Below, in pieces: positions 37,878 to 52,800 of a DNA stretch of 64,000 nt. Source of the DNA: Linyphia triangularis (taxonomy: Eukaryota; Arthropoda; Arachnida; Araneae; Linyphiidae). Each line of letters starts with the position of its first letter. Positions within the stretch are counted from its first letter, which is position 1. Location of the stretch: NCBI GenBank assembly GCA_963978545.1, contig OZ021727.1:20181943-20245942 (forward strand). Reading direction: 5' to 3'. The translations under genes were made by a program, and so were the position numbers. The notes beneath the pieces were generated by a model. The model did no database searches, was not told where the DNA came from, and saw nothing but the letters and a program-made list of their open reading frames with translations.

Positions 37878-40800
37878 GAAACGTTGATTTTCTTGATTTA
37901 GTGTGTATCACTTGTGAGCTGATGATATTGTTTCGAATTTTTGTACATTTGTAAATATTTCGTAGTGTTAATTTTGTAAATAGTAATTTATGTACATTTC
38001 GCATAAGTCAGTGCAATAGATCGTCGTTAAATTGGCTTCCCTGCAGTGAGCATCTTGATGCTTGATAACGAGTTTTACAGAGGTAACTCTGGGAAGCGAG
38101 TTTTAAGGAGCAGGGCATTTGACATTATGGTAATGGGAATCTCGCCAAATTGGCGAGATAGAGCCAAGTTGGCGACGGTTTTGGCGACTAATTTTTCTCG
38201 CCAAATTTGGCGGGAAATCGCCAAATGTCGCCAAACTTGGCGACCATTTGGCGATATTTTCGGTACATGTATAGGTACATGTATCCCATGTACATGTATA
38301 GGCTTTTCGACTACAATCTGGGAAGTTCTCCAAATTTCTCTCTCTGGAAGGTTCGTGAAGATTCACCACTCCTATATAAGTCGGCCGAGGAAGTTAGTTA
38401 GTTTTTGGATTTTGAGTCACTGAATTAGTTGACTGGAGATACTGAGCGAACTGTACTGCATTGTCTTTTGCGGTGATTGAGCAGTTGTGTTGTTAAGTTT
38501 TTAACTGCTATTTTGTGCTCTATTATTGTGAAAAGAGCTGTATTCTGTCTACTAGAACTAGAAGTTCTGGAGCTGTAAGAGAACTGTGAAGAGTTATTTT
38601 GGAATAAATATCTTCTAGTTTTGTTCTGCTTTGGCGTCAAATTTTTCAAACCCGTCCACGCAACAATTGATGTCAGAAGTTGGATTTGATGCCGATTACC
38701 AGAGCAATGGCGGAACAAGATGAAAAATTTCAACAGCTTTTTGCTTTCATGTAAGAAATGAAAAAAGGCCAAGACGAGATGAAAAAAGCCAAGAAGAAAT
38801 GGAGAAGAAAATGTCCAAAGGGCAGGAAGAGATGAAGAAAGGCCAAGAAGAAATGATGAAGAAAGGCCAAGAAGAAATGAAGAAAAGCCAAGAAGAAATT
38901 ATGAAGAAAGGCCAAGAAGAAATGAAGAAAGGCCAAGAAGAAATGAAGAAAGGCCAAGAAGAAATGAAGAAGGAATTATCCAAAGGGCAAGAAGTGATGA
39001 AGAGATTTTCTCTGGTCAAGAAGAGATGAAGAAAGAAATTTTCTCTGGCCAAGAGGAAATGCAGAAGAATATTGCTGCGATCTCTGCCGGACAGGAGGAA
39101 TTAAAGGGTCATCTTTTAGCAACAATGAAGAAAGCTTGAAACAAATAGAAGGCAAAAGGATTTTCTTTCGAGAATGTCGAAAAGAAGTTTATTGATTTAG
39201 AGAAGAAGATAGAGGTTCTTGAAAAGAAGAATCTAGAAGAAAATTTGGATGAGATAGAAGAAAATTTGGATGAGATAGAAGAAAAGATAGACCAAATGTT
39301 AGAGAAGAGACTGTCGACCAGAACTGTTTCGGAAGATTTTAAATGTGTACCAGTTACCTCCCGACCCTAAATTAAGCTTTCGACTAACGATAGAAAATCT
39401 TCCTGGCAAGTGTATAAGACCCAATTCACAAATGTCGCCAACGCCAACGGATGGGACTCTGTGACAAAAGCCTGCCAGTTAGCTGCATCTCTGCGAGCTG
39501 AAGCTGCAGATATACTACAAACACTTTCCGAAGAGCAACGCTTGGACTTCAACGCACTCTCAAGTGCATTAGAACTGCGGTTTGGCGAAAAATGTGTGAA
39601 AGACTACAGCAGGCTGCAGTTGAAATCTCGCCAACAGAAGGCTACCGAAACACTCCAGGAGCTCGCCACGGATGTTGAGAGGCTCTCCCATCTCGCCTTT
39701 TCAGACTGCCCTGCTGAAACGAGAGAAATCCTGTCTCTACAGTACTTCGTCGATGGCATCAGGGACGTAGAGATACAGAAGGCCCTACGAATGGCAGATG
39801 TCAAGGATTTAAAAAGTGCTTTAGTGTATGCCATCAAGTACGAGGCAGCCCAGCAACCAACTCGTAGAGAACGCCATCCTATCAGGACTGCTACTATACA
39901 GGAGCCAGAACACCTAATTGCTGCTTGTCTGGATGAATTGCAAAGACAACTGAGTAACTTGAGACGAAATACTCCGGAAAAGAAGCAGAGCCTGAAGTGC
40001 TGGAACTGCGGAGGCGAGGGCCACATACGGAGAAACTGCCGATCCCGCCAAGACACTGGAGCTAAGACGCTCCCAGAAGGGAGGAGGGAAACTAAATTCT
40101 AGCCATCTCGCGGGGCGGAGGTTGCCAGTTGTTGAAAAGCCCCATTTTAGAGCTCTACAAATTTCTGCAATGAGTGGCGGCAGTAATGGAATCTTCATCA
40201 TGGGACACGTAAATGGAGTTCCTTGCAATATGATCATCGATACTGGAGCCAATGTGACCATCATCCGGAAGAATTTGGCCCAACAACTGGATGGAAGACT
40301 AATCTGGACACCGCCCTATGTTACCCTCCAAACTGTGCCCGGCGATAAAATCAACATCCATGGAAAAATGAACATCAACATCACGTTCAGGAGTGCTTCT
40401 TATCATCACACGGCATATGTGGTGGACATTATGGACACTTGTATACTCGGATTGGACTTTTTAAGGAAATATAATTTTTCCTTAGACTTTAAAAACAATG
40501 AGCTGCATTCAGTTTCTGAAGACATAGCGTTATTTGGAATCAAAGATAGTGAAGTTAAATCCGTACATCAAATAATAGCTCAAAATGACATCACATTACC
40601 CGCAAGAACAGAATTATTACTTCCTGGATACATAGCTGAAGATAAAAGTTTCCGATATGGCATAATGGTATACCCTGAAAATCACAACAGCCCCAAAGGA
40701 GTACTGGTAGCTTCAACTCTCGTCAACCTTTCAAGGACTGCCATACCTGTGAGGGTCGCCAATGTGAGTGATAAAGCGAAAGTCATAAAGAAAGGTGAAG

Positions 40801-43800
40801 TGTTAGCCACATGTACTCCAGTAACTTGCATAAATCGAAATAGAAATCCTCCAGTCACTGTGTCTTCAGAAAACTTAACATCAGAGCTACTGCAGAATGC
40901 ACCGTTAAACAACGTAGAAAGAAGTGCTGCACAACTGGTCATCCAAGAATTCCAAGATGTCTTTTCCCGCACATCTTCGGATGTCGGATAAACAAGTTTG
41001 ACGCAGCATAGAATTGATACAGGAGACCACCCACCTATCAAGCAACACCCAAGACGACTACCGTTTGCTAAACAGGAAGAGGTAGAAAGTCTTCTAAAAG
41101 AAATGCAAGATAGCGACGTGATTGAACCTTCAGCCAGCCCTTGGGCCTCTCCCATCGTCCTGGTTCGAAAGAAGGATGGTTAACTAGATTTTGCGTCGAT
41201 TATCGGAGGTTGAACGATGTCACGAAGAAGGACAGCTACCCTCTTTCCAGAATTAATGACACTCTGGACATTCTTTCTGGAAACAAGTGCTTTTCGACAC
41301 TAGACTTAACGAGTGGATATTGGCAGGTTGAGATACACCCTAATGGCAAAGAGAAGACAGCATTCACAACCGGACAAGGACTTTGGCAGTTCAAGCTGAT
41401 GCCATTTGGATTACGCAATGCTCCAGCAACATTCGAACGCCTCGTGGAAACAATGCTAAGAGGTCTTTCCTACGAAGCCTGTCTCGTTTCCCTCGATGAC
41501 ATCATTATCGTGGGGCGAAGTTTCGAGGAACATCTTGAAAATTTTAGGAAGGTGTTGCGGAAATTAAAAGACGCCAACCTGAAGTTAAGTCCGGCCAAAT
41601 GTAAGTTATTCCGACAGGAAGTGACCTGCCTCGGACATGTCATCTCTGCCGAGGGTGTACGCACAGATCCAGAAAAAGTGTCGGCAGTTAAAGAGTGGAG
41701 ACGCCCCAAAGACGTACATCAATTAAGGAGTTTCCTGGGGCTTTGCACCTACTATAGACGATTCGTGAAGGACTTTTCTTACATCGCAAGACCCCTTCAC
41801 AGACTGACAGAGAGTAAGCAGAAATTCTTGTGGACGAAAGACTGTGAGGATGCATTTGAGCAACTGAAAGAGGCTTTAACATCTGCACCTATCCTAACGT
41901 ATCCTCAGCCCGATAAACAATTCATTCTTGACACGGACGCGAGCAAAGAGAGTGTCGGTGATGTTTTGTCCCAAGAAATAGACGGCCAAGAACGAGTCGT
42001 AGCATATTGGAGTAAGTGCCTATCTAAACCGGAGAGGAATTACTGTGTCACCAGGAAAGAGTTGCTCGCCATAATTAAAGCCGTAGAGCATTTCTATCAT
42101 TACATCTACGGCAGGAAATTCCTGCTCCGTACGGATCATGCATCGTTGACCTGGCTTCTAAATTTCAAGAATCCCGAAGGTCAGATAGCCAGATGGATAG
42201 AGAGACTCCAAGAGTATGACATCGATATCCGTCATCGGAAAGGATCATCATATGGAAACGCAGACGCCCTGTCTAGAAGACTCTGCCCAGAGAGCTGCCG
42301 ATATTGTTCCAGGGTTGAGGTGAGTTACGGAGTGATCAATCCGGTAATACGCCAAGTTACATCTTCAACTTCATCGGATCCAGACCCGTGGAATGACGGA
42401 GAAGTCAGAAAAGACCAATTGAGAGATCCTGACATCAAGCCGATAATCGATTTAAAGGAGTCTTCGAACGCGACACCTACTTGGCAGGACATTTCCACCT
42501 TTAGTCCTACAACAAAGCAATATTGGGCTCTCTGGGACTCTCTCCATATTCGAAACGGCGTGCTGTACCGAAAGTTCGAATCTGATGATGGAAAGACATC
42601 CCGATGGCAGCTATTGCTTCCAAGATCCCGAGTCCCAGATGTTCTTAAAGAACTTCATAGTAGTCCAACTGGAGGCCACTTCGGAGTAATGAAGACGTTG
42701 CAAAGAGTTCGAGAGCTGTTCTACTGGAGTAAGGCAAGGGCTGACGTGGAGAAGTGGTGCCGATCATGGGATGTCTGTGCAGCCCGGAAAGGACCGAAGA
42801 AACGCAGTCGAGGTAAACTGCAACGTTACAAAGTGGGAGCTCCTTTTGAACGGATTGCGTTTGACATCTTGGTACCACTACCACGATCTGCTGACGGCAA
42901 CAGATACATCCTTGTTGTCATGGATTATTTTACGAAGTGGCCCGAAGCGTATCCTGTCCCTGATCAAGAGGCTACCACCGTTGAAGAGGTAATGGTTCAG
43001 AGCTGGATTTCCAGATTTGAAGTGCCTCTTCAGTTACATTCTGATCAAGGAAGGAATTTTACCTCTTCTGTAATGAAAAGACTTTGCGATCTACTTGGCA
43101 TTGACAAAACACAGACGACGCCTTTACACCCACAATCGGATGGCATGATGGAGAGGTTTAACAGAACCATCCTCAATAACCTCTCACTGATGGTTTCCAG
43201 AAACCAACAGGACCGGGATCAGAAGTTACCTTTGTTTCTTCTGGCCTATCGCAGCGCTGTCCACGAGACTACCAGCTACTCCCCATCCCAGATGCTCTTC
43301 GGTCGTAACCTTCGTCTGTCTTGCGATCGGCCTGCGTTTGGCCGCCCTCCGGATGCACCTTCATCGCCAGAGGAGTACGTCGAGGATCTTCAGGCACGGT
43401 TTGAAGATGTGCACAGTTTTGCCCGAGAGCGGATTCACGTGGTAACGGATAAGATGAAGACCAGATACGACACGAAGGCTACAGGACATCAACAGTGGCG
43501 AGGCTTGACTTTTCGTAGTGGTCATCGGTAAATCTTTTCCTCCCCCCCCCCCATTGCCCTGTTCTCAATCGTTACTACAAGCATTTGCATACAATAGTGA
43601 TTGACAAATGTTCTCAAATTTTACATGTATTAAGGGTGTGGCACAAAACTTCTTGTTAAGCTAAAACCCATTTTTCGAAATAAGCCCGACTGATATTTTA
43701 AATTTCATTCACTTCAATATTTTGCATTTTGCGCTTTTTACTAGTAATCTTCCTTTTACTGATAACTAGCCAACTTGGTTGTATAATTTCGCCACAAATG

Positions 43801-45211
43801 ACTGAAATTATTGCTTATTTCTGTAGCTAAATGTAAGTAATTTTCAGTTGGATGTTATGAATAAAAATAAAGACATTTAAATGAAAATAATGATACAAAA
43901 GATTAATGGCATAAAAAAATGTATTTATCAAACTAAAACTTATAATAATAAAATACCCATAGTAAAACATTGTAAATTGAATATTATAATTTATAAAAAT
44001 TGTGCGAGCATTTTTATTTATAATATTTTATATTTGGAGAGTGATTTAAAAACTATTAGTAAATGGTTAAAATAACCAATCAATATTTTGACACATATAC
44101 ATTGGGTCTGCCAATCCGACTACTATATTTCCCTATTGTAAAGTTTAAAATTAAACACTTATTTATAAATATACTCAAGTTTCGGGTCTTTGTTGCAAAC
44201 TTTTCTATAGCTTGGTTATAAAAATTGCCACTTTTTCGAAGTGTCACCAACATATCTTTTTCAATCGACAAGAGAGAAAGGTGCTCAAACGATCTTGATT
44301 TTGAGTAGAGCGAGTTTTTCGTGATTCTGTCCCATTGGGAATCGGCAAAAATTACGATAACGAACCACGAACATATTAAGGAACAAATATTATTTGACTA
44401 GTTTTTTTATGTATTAAATAATTATTTATAAAGAAGAAAAATAATCACTGCTTGTTAAAATCTATAAAATAGTAACACATTTTAATAAATTAAATTCTGA
44501 TACATAATGAAAGATAATTATAATGAATAATAAAACATAATTACAATAAATAATGAAAACTTGGACAATAATAATGTTTTTATTGTAATTTATTACAAGT
44601 CCTCACCCCCTCCCCCATCTTCGTTTTTGATCAATACATACTAAATGCATTTACATTCAATCATGATAAACAAATATACCCAAATTTAGTTGCCGTTCAC
44701 GAGGGGATATGTAACCCTTCCTTTTTAACTTCTCAAAATAAAAGTTTAAAACGTAACTACACATTTTAATCCAGACCCAATTCATTCAATTGGAGAGTAT
44801 GGAGTGTTGATTGAAATCGTGTCGCAAGCCTATATTATCAATGAAATTAAAAAAGTCACACAAGTACATAAAAACTTAAATGCAAACATTCAAACAAAGG
44901 TGCCCATGACAAGAATTTATAAAATTAAAAAAGAAGTATTAATTATATTCTCCCCTTCAAGTTCAAAATCAAATTTGATGAATCAAAGTAAATTTAAACT
45001 AATTTGAAAGGTTCACTGGCAGGAGACATAATAAACGTTCTAAAAAATGCGCCAAACCGATGTCCCGGTTAATCTAAATAAGTTTCAGATTTCTAATATT
45101 TTAATTATTAAAATACTTTCACCCGTATATTACCCAATCATATGTCACTTAGTAGTCATCTAAATTGTATATGGAAGAAATAAATTACAGGGGAAGTAAT
45201 ACATAGTATTA

Positions 45212-45258
<47 letters not shown>

Positions 45259-48200
45259 TTAAAATCTTTTATCGCCGATTTGGAGATATCACGCCAAATG
45301 TCAGGAATACACCTACAAGATCTATCGAAACACTAAACGTATTCGGTATAATCTCCGATGACCTGAGAGCCCTGTAGACGAATCAGATTCGTTGATTGAT
45401 GCCTTCACAAACAAAAAACTACAGAGACCACGGATTCGGAAAGATGAACGAATCTCATATAGAGGGCAGCACGAACGAAATTTCTTTTAATGGATTATTT
45501 ATCACTTTCTTGTGTAACTTATTAGGAAACAGTTATAAAAATGTTTTTTTTTAAGAAATACTGCCCAGAATATTTAAGAATATTGTTATTAAATTGAAAA
45601 AAAACCTCCAAAAAAAAAAATTCAATTTTGTTTGCTTGGATTGTTAATTTTTTACATGAGATTTATGCACTCATCGCCGAATCCAACGATGACCGGACCC
45701 CTCGCCACTGGACATCAATTCCACGAACGTGACAAGGTTTGGTTCTGGAACCCGAAATGACAAAAAGGACTTTCTCCCAAACTTCAGTCCCACTGGGATG
45801 GTCCTTACTCAGTCCTCAACCGGCTGAATAATGTCGTGGTCCGAATACGTAAGTCACCAAATTCTAAACCTAGAGTCGTTCATTACGACAGGTTAGCCCC
45901 TTACTATGGCCATAGTTTGTAATCCCCCTAATGTACAAAGTGTATATAGTTATTAAGACCATGGTCACATGTGTATATAAATTTTTAAGTTTACTGAATA
46001 AATAATTAAATAAACAATAATGTTTCTGTCTTTAAATTAGTAAGTTTTATAGTTTAGTTATGAACACAGAGTGTTTGTTATTGCATTGAAAGTTAGCCTT
46101 CTTTCCGGGAACTGTACTGCTCTGGACGTGCAGTCCTTGGGAGGGGGCAATGTTACGAATTTTTGTATATTTGTAAATATTTCGTAGTGTTAATTTTGTA
46201 AATAGTAATTTATGTACATTTCGCATAAGGCAGTGCAATAGTTCGTCGTTAAATTGGCTTCCCTGCAGTGAGCATCTTGATGCTTGATAACGAGTTTTAC
46301 AGAGGTAACTCTGGGAAGCGAGTTTTAAGGAGCAGGGCATTTGACATTATGGTAATGGCAATCTCGCCAAATTGGAGAGATAGAGCCAAGTTGGCGATGG
46401 TTTTGGCGACTAATTTTTGTCGCCAAATTTGGCGAGAAATCGCCAAATGTCGCCAAACTTGGCAACCATTTGGCGACATTTTCGGTCCCCATGTACATGT
46501 ATAGGACTTTTCGACTACGATCTGGAAAGTTCTCCAAATATCTACTTCTAGAAGTCTCAAGAAGGTTTGACTCCTATATAAGTCGGCCGAGGAGGTTAGT
46601 CAGTTAGTTGTTGATTTTGAGTCTCTGAATTAGTTGACTGGAATTACTGAGCGTTCAGAGAGTTCCGAAAGCGAACTGTATTGCATTGTATTTTGCAGTG
46701 ATTTAGCAGTTGAGTTGTCAAGTTTTTAACTGATGGTTTGTGCTCTATCGTTGTGAAAAGAACTGTGTTCTGTCTACTAGAACGAGAAGTTCTGGAGTTG
46801 TAAAGGAATCTGTGAAGAGTGATATTGGAATAAATATCTGCAAGTTTTGTTCTGCTTTGGCGTCAAATCTTTCGAACCCGTCCACGCAACAATATATACT
46901 TTAAATATAAGACATGTGTTTGTTCCCTCTTCAAATTGATATGCAACATTATAATGCTCTCTTAAATCTTTAAATCAACTGTATATTTCAAAAAATTTAC
47001 ATTTTAAAATTGAACATTTAATAATATTATATTGAATAGTGTATAATATGATTTGACTTAGCTACAAATACAATTTAGTCACAAATGAAAATTGAGAAAA
47101 TTTGAGAATTACCTTTAATAATCTTGGAAATCCAAAAATCTAGAAAGAAAAGTTACTTTTATAATTCTCTCATTATAATATGAAATGCTTTGGATGCTAG
47201 CCTGGCTACAGAAATATGTATACTAAACTTCAACTTAACTAGACATCACTTAGACGGTAGATCGTCACAGTGCTCATAGGTATTTAATCCATTTTGGCGG
47301 CGTGAAAGCATAATATTCGCCAAACCACAACCCTATAGAGAACAAAAGGCTATAAGGTTTGGTGAGAATTATGTCTTCACTCCGCCAAAATGGATTAAAT
47401 ACCTATGAGCACTGTGGAGAACTATCGTCTAAGTGATGTCTAGTTAAGTTGAAGTTTAGTATAGTTATAAGTATCGGATTCCATCAATATCTGTAGTTTT
47501 TATTTATTATCTATTTTATTTTTATTACATTGATTTTTTTATTATTATTTTTAGAAATTTATAAAGGATTTTCAGAAAATTAATTCTTTTAAGTGGGACA
47601 CTCATTATGTCTTAACCTTGTGTTTTGTGTTTCAATAGGGAAGAAAGACGAATATCGGAACATTGTTGTCTGGTATTCACTCATTTAAAGACATGCTTAA
47701 TACAAAACAATATAAGGATGAATTGAAAAAGGAAGTTTTTAAGAAGGAAATGGTTAGAAGCTATTACCGATTAAATAAGAGGTATTTATTATTTGTATAA
47801 TTAAAGTTTAGTTAGTTAAAATTATTTTTACAATCAAACAGATAAACTATGTTACAAAGCTCTTTTTTCTAAGTTAAAGTATTGCAACTTTAAGCTCAAT
47901 ATCAAGGCAAGTGATTTGCTTTTAAGAAAAGTAGTTGTCATCTGGAATTGTACTAAATCTTATGTGTATCAGAAAAAAACATCTATTGCAATTACATAGT
48001 CTTATTTCTTGTGATGAGTTTTTTAATGACAATGTGTGCTGTTTACCTAAAGATTTTAAAATATACCTGCTTTCTTGACTTATATTTAGTTTTTCAAGCT
48101 ACATATGTAATGATTCTTTAAGTAACTCCTTGAAATAAAAGTTAGGTTCAAATATTTATTGTATATAGGTAGCTGGTGACAACATTCATAATTTGACCTT

Positions 48201-49767
48201 GAATTACAAAACGTACCTATTTAAAATGATCAGTGGTTATACTTGTTTATATTTTTTATTTTTTATAAAAGATTTAAATTATTAGTTAGAACATTTTTTT
48301 TTAAATGTTATTTTTGTTTTATTCGACAATTTTCTTAAAATAATTATTTTAATGCAATATGTTTTAAACATTTATTAATATTAAGAAAGAAGGTTATAGA
48401 TTTGTCTTTATTCCTTTATAATTATACTGAAGTTTCCAAAGAAACTGTTGCTGTAATTAGAGATAAGTATATAAAACCTATTTAAAGTACTAAGCAAATC
48501 AAAGTCCTATATGCTACATGTTTGTTTTGAGAAGATATGGTATTTTTAAGCTCGTCTGGAGAAGTTTTTCTAGCTTTCCACTGCAGGTTGTTTACATAAG
48601 TAGTCATTTAATTGTGATCATATCATTATTAAAATTGCAATACTGCTATCTTTTAGGTTTCTTCCTCTATTCTACAGTAGTGAGGTGAAAGGCTGGTGCT
48701 TATGGTTTATGGGCCCTGATGAAAGAGTAATTCACCGAAGTCAACAATTTCGTTATGAATATTTGAATGAGAGGCCCGTATGTATTAACATTGAACTTTT
48801 CCTACATTTTTTTTTTTTTATTGTTTTTAACTTTACTATTCTTTTTTTTATGTTCAAAGAAGTTTCTTAGTCAATAAACATGTTTCTTAAAACAAATAAT
48901 AAGATTTTTTTATTTCTAATAAATTAGCACATTGGTAGAAAGAAATTAATCTTAAGAAAAAAAGTATTCATATTTGGGACTAAATTAAAATTTATTTAAA
49001 AAATCTTATGTATTTCTGGTAGAAAATAACCTTTAACAGTAACAATAGTTAAAAAACTACTTTTTAATCAATCAGTTGTAAAAATAAAATGTAATATTTC
49101 TATCATAAAGTAGTGACATTTATTTTATTATTGTACCCTTTCTTTAACATCTGGGAGTTAACTTAATTCTTTTAGAAATTCTTATTATATTTTAACTTTA
49201 AAAAATGCATACCATTGTAACCACTCTGTATACCCATTTACAAGGGAAAAAATACATAAACAAATAATAGTTATTAAAGAAAACAATTCATAGTTGTAAT
49301 ACACATTTCTTGCAGTTTCAATGTAAAAAAAACTATTATTCGTAGCTTGATTTTATTATGTTCCTCTTCCATACTTACTTTTTTGGAATTATACTCTCTG
49401 GAAAAATCAAAGATCTCGGAGGAGTGGAAAACACCCCCAACCCATAATTGGTACAAGGCTCAAAACCGGGTTTGTCCCTTGACCTCCCGTGTGACAGACG
49501 TACCCGGACTGTTCTATCAAGGCTTGCTAGCGGTCACATCAAGTGCCTCACTTTCAACGAGGGCAGGAAAACCTTCGCCACCTGCACCAAGTGCCAAAAT
49601 CATCAGGCCTCTCCTGAGCACCTCTTGGATTGCATGGGACTCTCTAAGGAGGATCTCTTTAGCAATCCTCTCCTAGTCTTCGACTTCCTTTTAGTCAACG
49701 AACTCGTGGATCTTGTCTGACTCCTTCAGACAGTGAGGATTAGCAACAACAACAACATTATGTTCCT

Positions 49768-49807
<40 letters not shown>

Positions 49808-52800
49808 GAATTAAAAGTGCTTTATTTTCCAATTAACATTTTTTTCCAGGTCCAATCCAATGGATATATTCGCCTGTCTTCTTTCTTTATTGCCCTATGT
49901 TACCTGTTCTTTGCTTGTATATTTGCATTCATGTCAATGTTTTCTCTTGGACGATACTTGCTTGGAAAGGTAGCTATATACTTTGTTTCTTTCAAAACCA
50001 TAGTCAGTAAAATATCAGTCAGTAAATTTTTGTTGTGGCTCTATTGTCACAAGGTCGCAAAGATAAAAGAGGAAGAACAGGAGAAAAATCAACAGGAAAG
50101 CATTGGAAAACAGATCAAATATATTGTCCTCTTATTGTAACATTTATAATGCTAGGATGTTACAAATTCAAAATCAATATGGGAATCACATGAAGAATAA
50201 TATAGTGGTTAACATTTTTCGTCGGAAAGCTTTACATACGAGGAAGATAAAAATAATGTCAAGACATATGAAACAGTATTTAGTAGAAACATAGTTGTAA
50301 GCAACGCAAAGTACTAATTACTTCAAGGTGAAGTTAGAGTAATTTTAATTGCCTAAATTTATCTTAGCAATGTAAGTCTTAAAAGGGAAACTTAATATAA
50401 ACTAGTGAATAAGGAAAAATAAATATTTTGAAAAGATTTTGGAAGCCATAAAGGTCGAAATTTGCAATTGCCTGAGGCAACCAGATTTTTAAAAGGGCAG
50501 CATAAACAAAAACTTCAATTTTCCTTTGGTCAACCCTAAATTTAATTTATATTTCATAAGTGTATGTTTTGTTTTTATAGTTAGGATAAAAGTAATCAAT
50601 TGGATTTTGTTAAAACTAATGAAGAGATATCTACGTTTTGAAACTTTATTTTCTCTACTTACCATTGACTATGCAAGTAAATATTACAATTATTCTATGA
50701 ATTAACTTTTATGAAGTCATTCTACACTGTTCAAAAAAATTGTCCACCATGCACCAAAATTTGGTTCCCATTTAGCTGCCACCAACATTTGGTGCTTAGT
50801 TTCGCGATTTAATGGTGCTTACGGTCCGAGGTTGCACCATTAAATCGTGAAACTAAGCACCAAATGTTGGTGGCAGCTAAATGAGAACCAATTTTTGGTG
50901 CAAGGTGGAACAAAATTTTTAACAGTGTAACAATGGTAAAAGGAATTTCTAGTTTTCATGTTCTGTAACATTAAAAAAAGTAAGTACGACAAACTTCACT
51001 TGAGGACAATTAAGATCACTTTAGTGGTTGCCCTCAGGCCAAATCATAAAAAATCACAAGATTCGATCCTTGACTAGTGTAGAAAAGAGCGAGTACAAAA
51101 TTATATCAATTGGTGATAGCCCAATGGATTAGTAAATATAAAAGGAATGGGAAGTAAAATAAAAAAAGAAATGGATTTTCTTACAAACTTGAAATTACAG
51201 TATATGATACACACTATATACTAAATACTATTTATTGTGTGTTTAAATTTAAGGAAAATTTCTTTCCACAATTTTTTGCAGTACCCTTCATTTTTCACTG
51301 CTGGTGCTTTTTCAACCGAAGGACCTACTAGGAAACAAGTAAGACATTTGACACACTTTTTTATTTAAAAAAAAAGGAAAAAATATTAATATTGTTTTCT
51401 TTTTTAATCAGGATTATATGGGATAATTTTTGCAACAAGAGTTTTATTTTCATAAAATTAATGCTTAGTTTTATTGCAAAAATAAGATATGTTTAATGAT
51501 TTTTTTTTTATTTTTTTTTTAATAATGCAGAATAGTTTTATAAAAATATTTAGACAAGAGAAATGTTTTACTCAAAATTTTTAACTTCCTTTGAATAGTG
51601 ACTCTGCTTGGTTTTTCAGAAAAGCGAAGTTTGGAGCATGTACTATTTAAAAAAATAAAATTAAATTCTGTTTGTAATATGATTAATTTTTTTAATAGTT
51701 TAACCTGTTACATTGTGTTAATTATTCATATTTTTAATATGAATTGTATTTTTCAATATAAACTTATTACATCCCAAAATCAACCTATCTAATGCTGTGA
51801 AGTAGTTATTAAACATACAATGTAATAACATATTTTTTTCTTCAGTGAAATATCAAAAGTGCTCCTAATTTCAGGTTAAGTATATTTTTTATAAATGTTG
51901 TGATAAGCAATTAATAGTATTTATGACTCGGATCTGTTGCAGTTAAATCTGTTGCAATGTTTAAAACAAAATTCTTAATACAATCTGCAATAATTAATAT
52001 GTATCTTGGATATCTTTCAATGTTTTTTAAATTAAAATTTACCATTTTACTCTATTAGGTGATGGAAGGTTCGACCAAATTTACCTTATATGGTGCTGGT
52101 TGGTCTGATAAGTTAGCTGAACCCACTGACCAACATACAACTCAGCCCAATAAGAAGATGAAATTGACCATTTGTGGACCTGGTGAGTTTTAATATTAAG
52201 AATTATTACTAATTTTTTTTTAATTATTACTCAAACCTATTTTAAAATTTACTTTATGTGGTTTTAAAGATTTTTTAAGCAACTGTTTAAAATAGATATG
52301 TTGCAACCAAATCCCAAGAGACACTTTGTAAACTGAGCTTTTTATTGGTCAACTCAAGTTGGCCCTCATCCAATAATAAAAAAATTTCAGTATTTAATTT
52401 CTTTCCTGACCATTTCCTGAAAAATTAATTAAAGTGGCTATCACTTTAACATAGTTGTTAAATTTCAGTCATTATTCCAAACAGACATTTTTTCTTTGAC
52501 CAGATTTTAATCTAAGCTGTCTTTCTTTTGAAACTATATTCATTGGATTCTGACAAAAAATGTAGCATTTGCTAAATACTTAAATATTTATTTATATTTG
52601 AAATTGTAATAGCATATTTTAAATTAACTAGGGGGCTTCGCCCCCTGCTCGCTAACGCTCGCCAACCCCCAAACGCCTCGCTGCGCTCGGATTCAGCGGC
52701 TTTACCGCTCGAATTTGTGGTTAAAACATCTTGCTGCGCTCGAATAGGTTTGCCAGCAATAAAAAATGTAACCAAATTTTTATAAATTTAATTTAAGGCC

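Larger units (their letters stand above)
37929..46891 (+). mobile_element. Ty3/gypsy LTR retrotransposon family B, full length, with nested hAT
   Basis: LTRs 37929-38665 and 46151-46891, with ATAT duplicated outside (37925-37928, 46892-46895). The interior carries gag, protease, RT, RNase H and integrase in the sense direction of SCCPDH, plus a polypurine tract gggagggggcaa before the 3' LTR. A 2,218-bp hAT-like element interrupts the end of pol. Pol is much better preserved than in the family A copy, with a 2.35-kb open stretch. Families A and B are clearly related in pol and gag but have unrelated LTR sequence. Confidence 0.95.

Noticed and set aside
38730..39052. Minus-strand frames rich in FISSWPF repeats
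   Set aside because: Reverse complement of the KGQEEM repeats in gag, not a membrane protein gene.
36509..46150. One composite element from the family A 3' LTR to the family B interior
   Set aside because: Each has its own matched LTR pair and its own 4-bp duplication (GTAT and ATAT).
45923..46150. Envelope gene downstream of family B pol
   Set aside because: Only about 230 bp of non-coding sequence separate the pol stop from the 3' LTR; no envelope frame exists in any element here.
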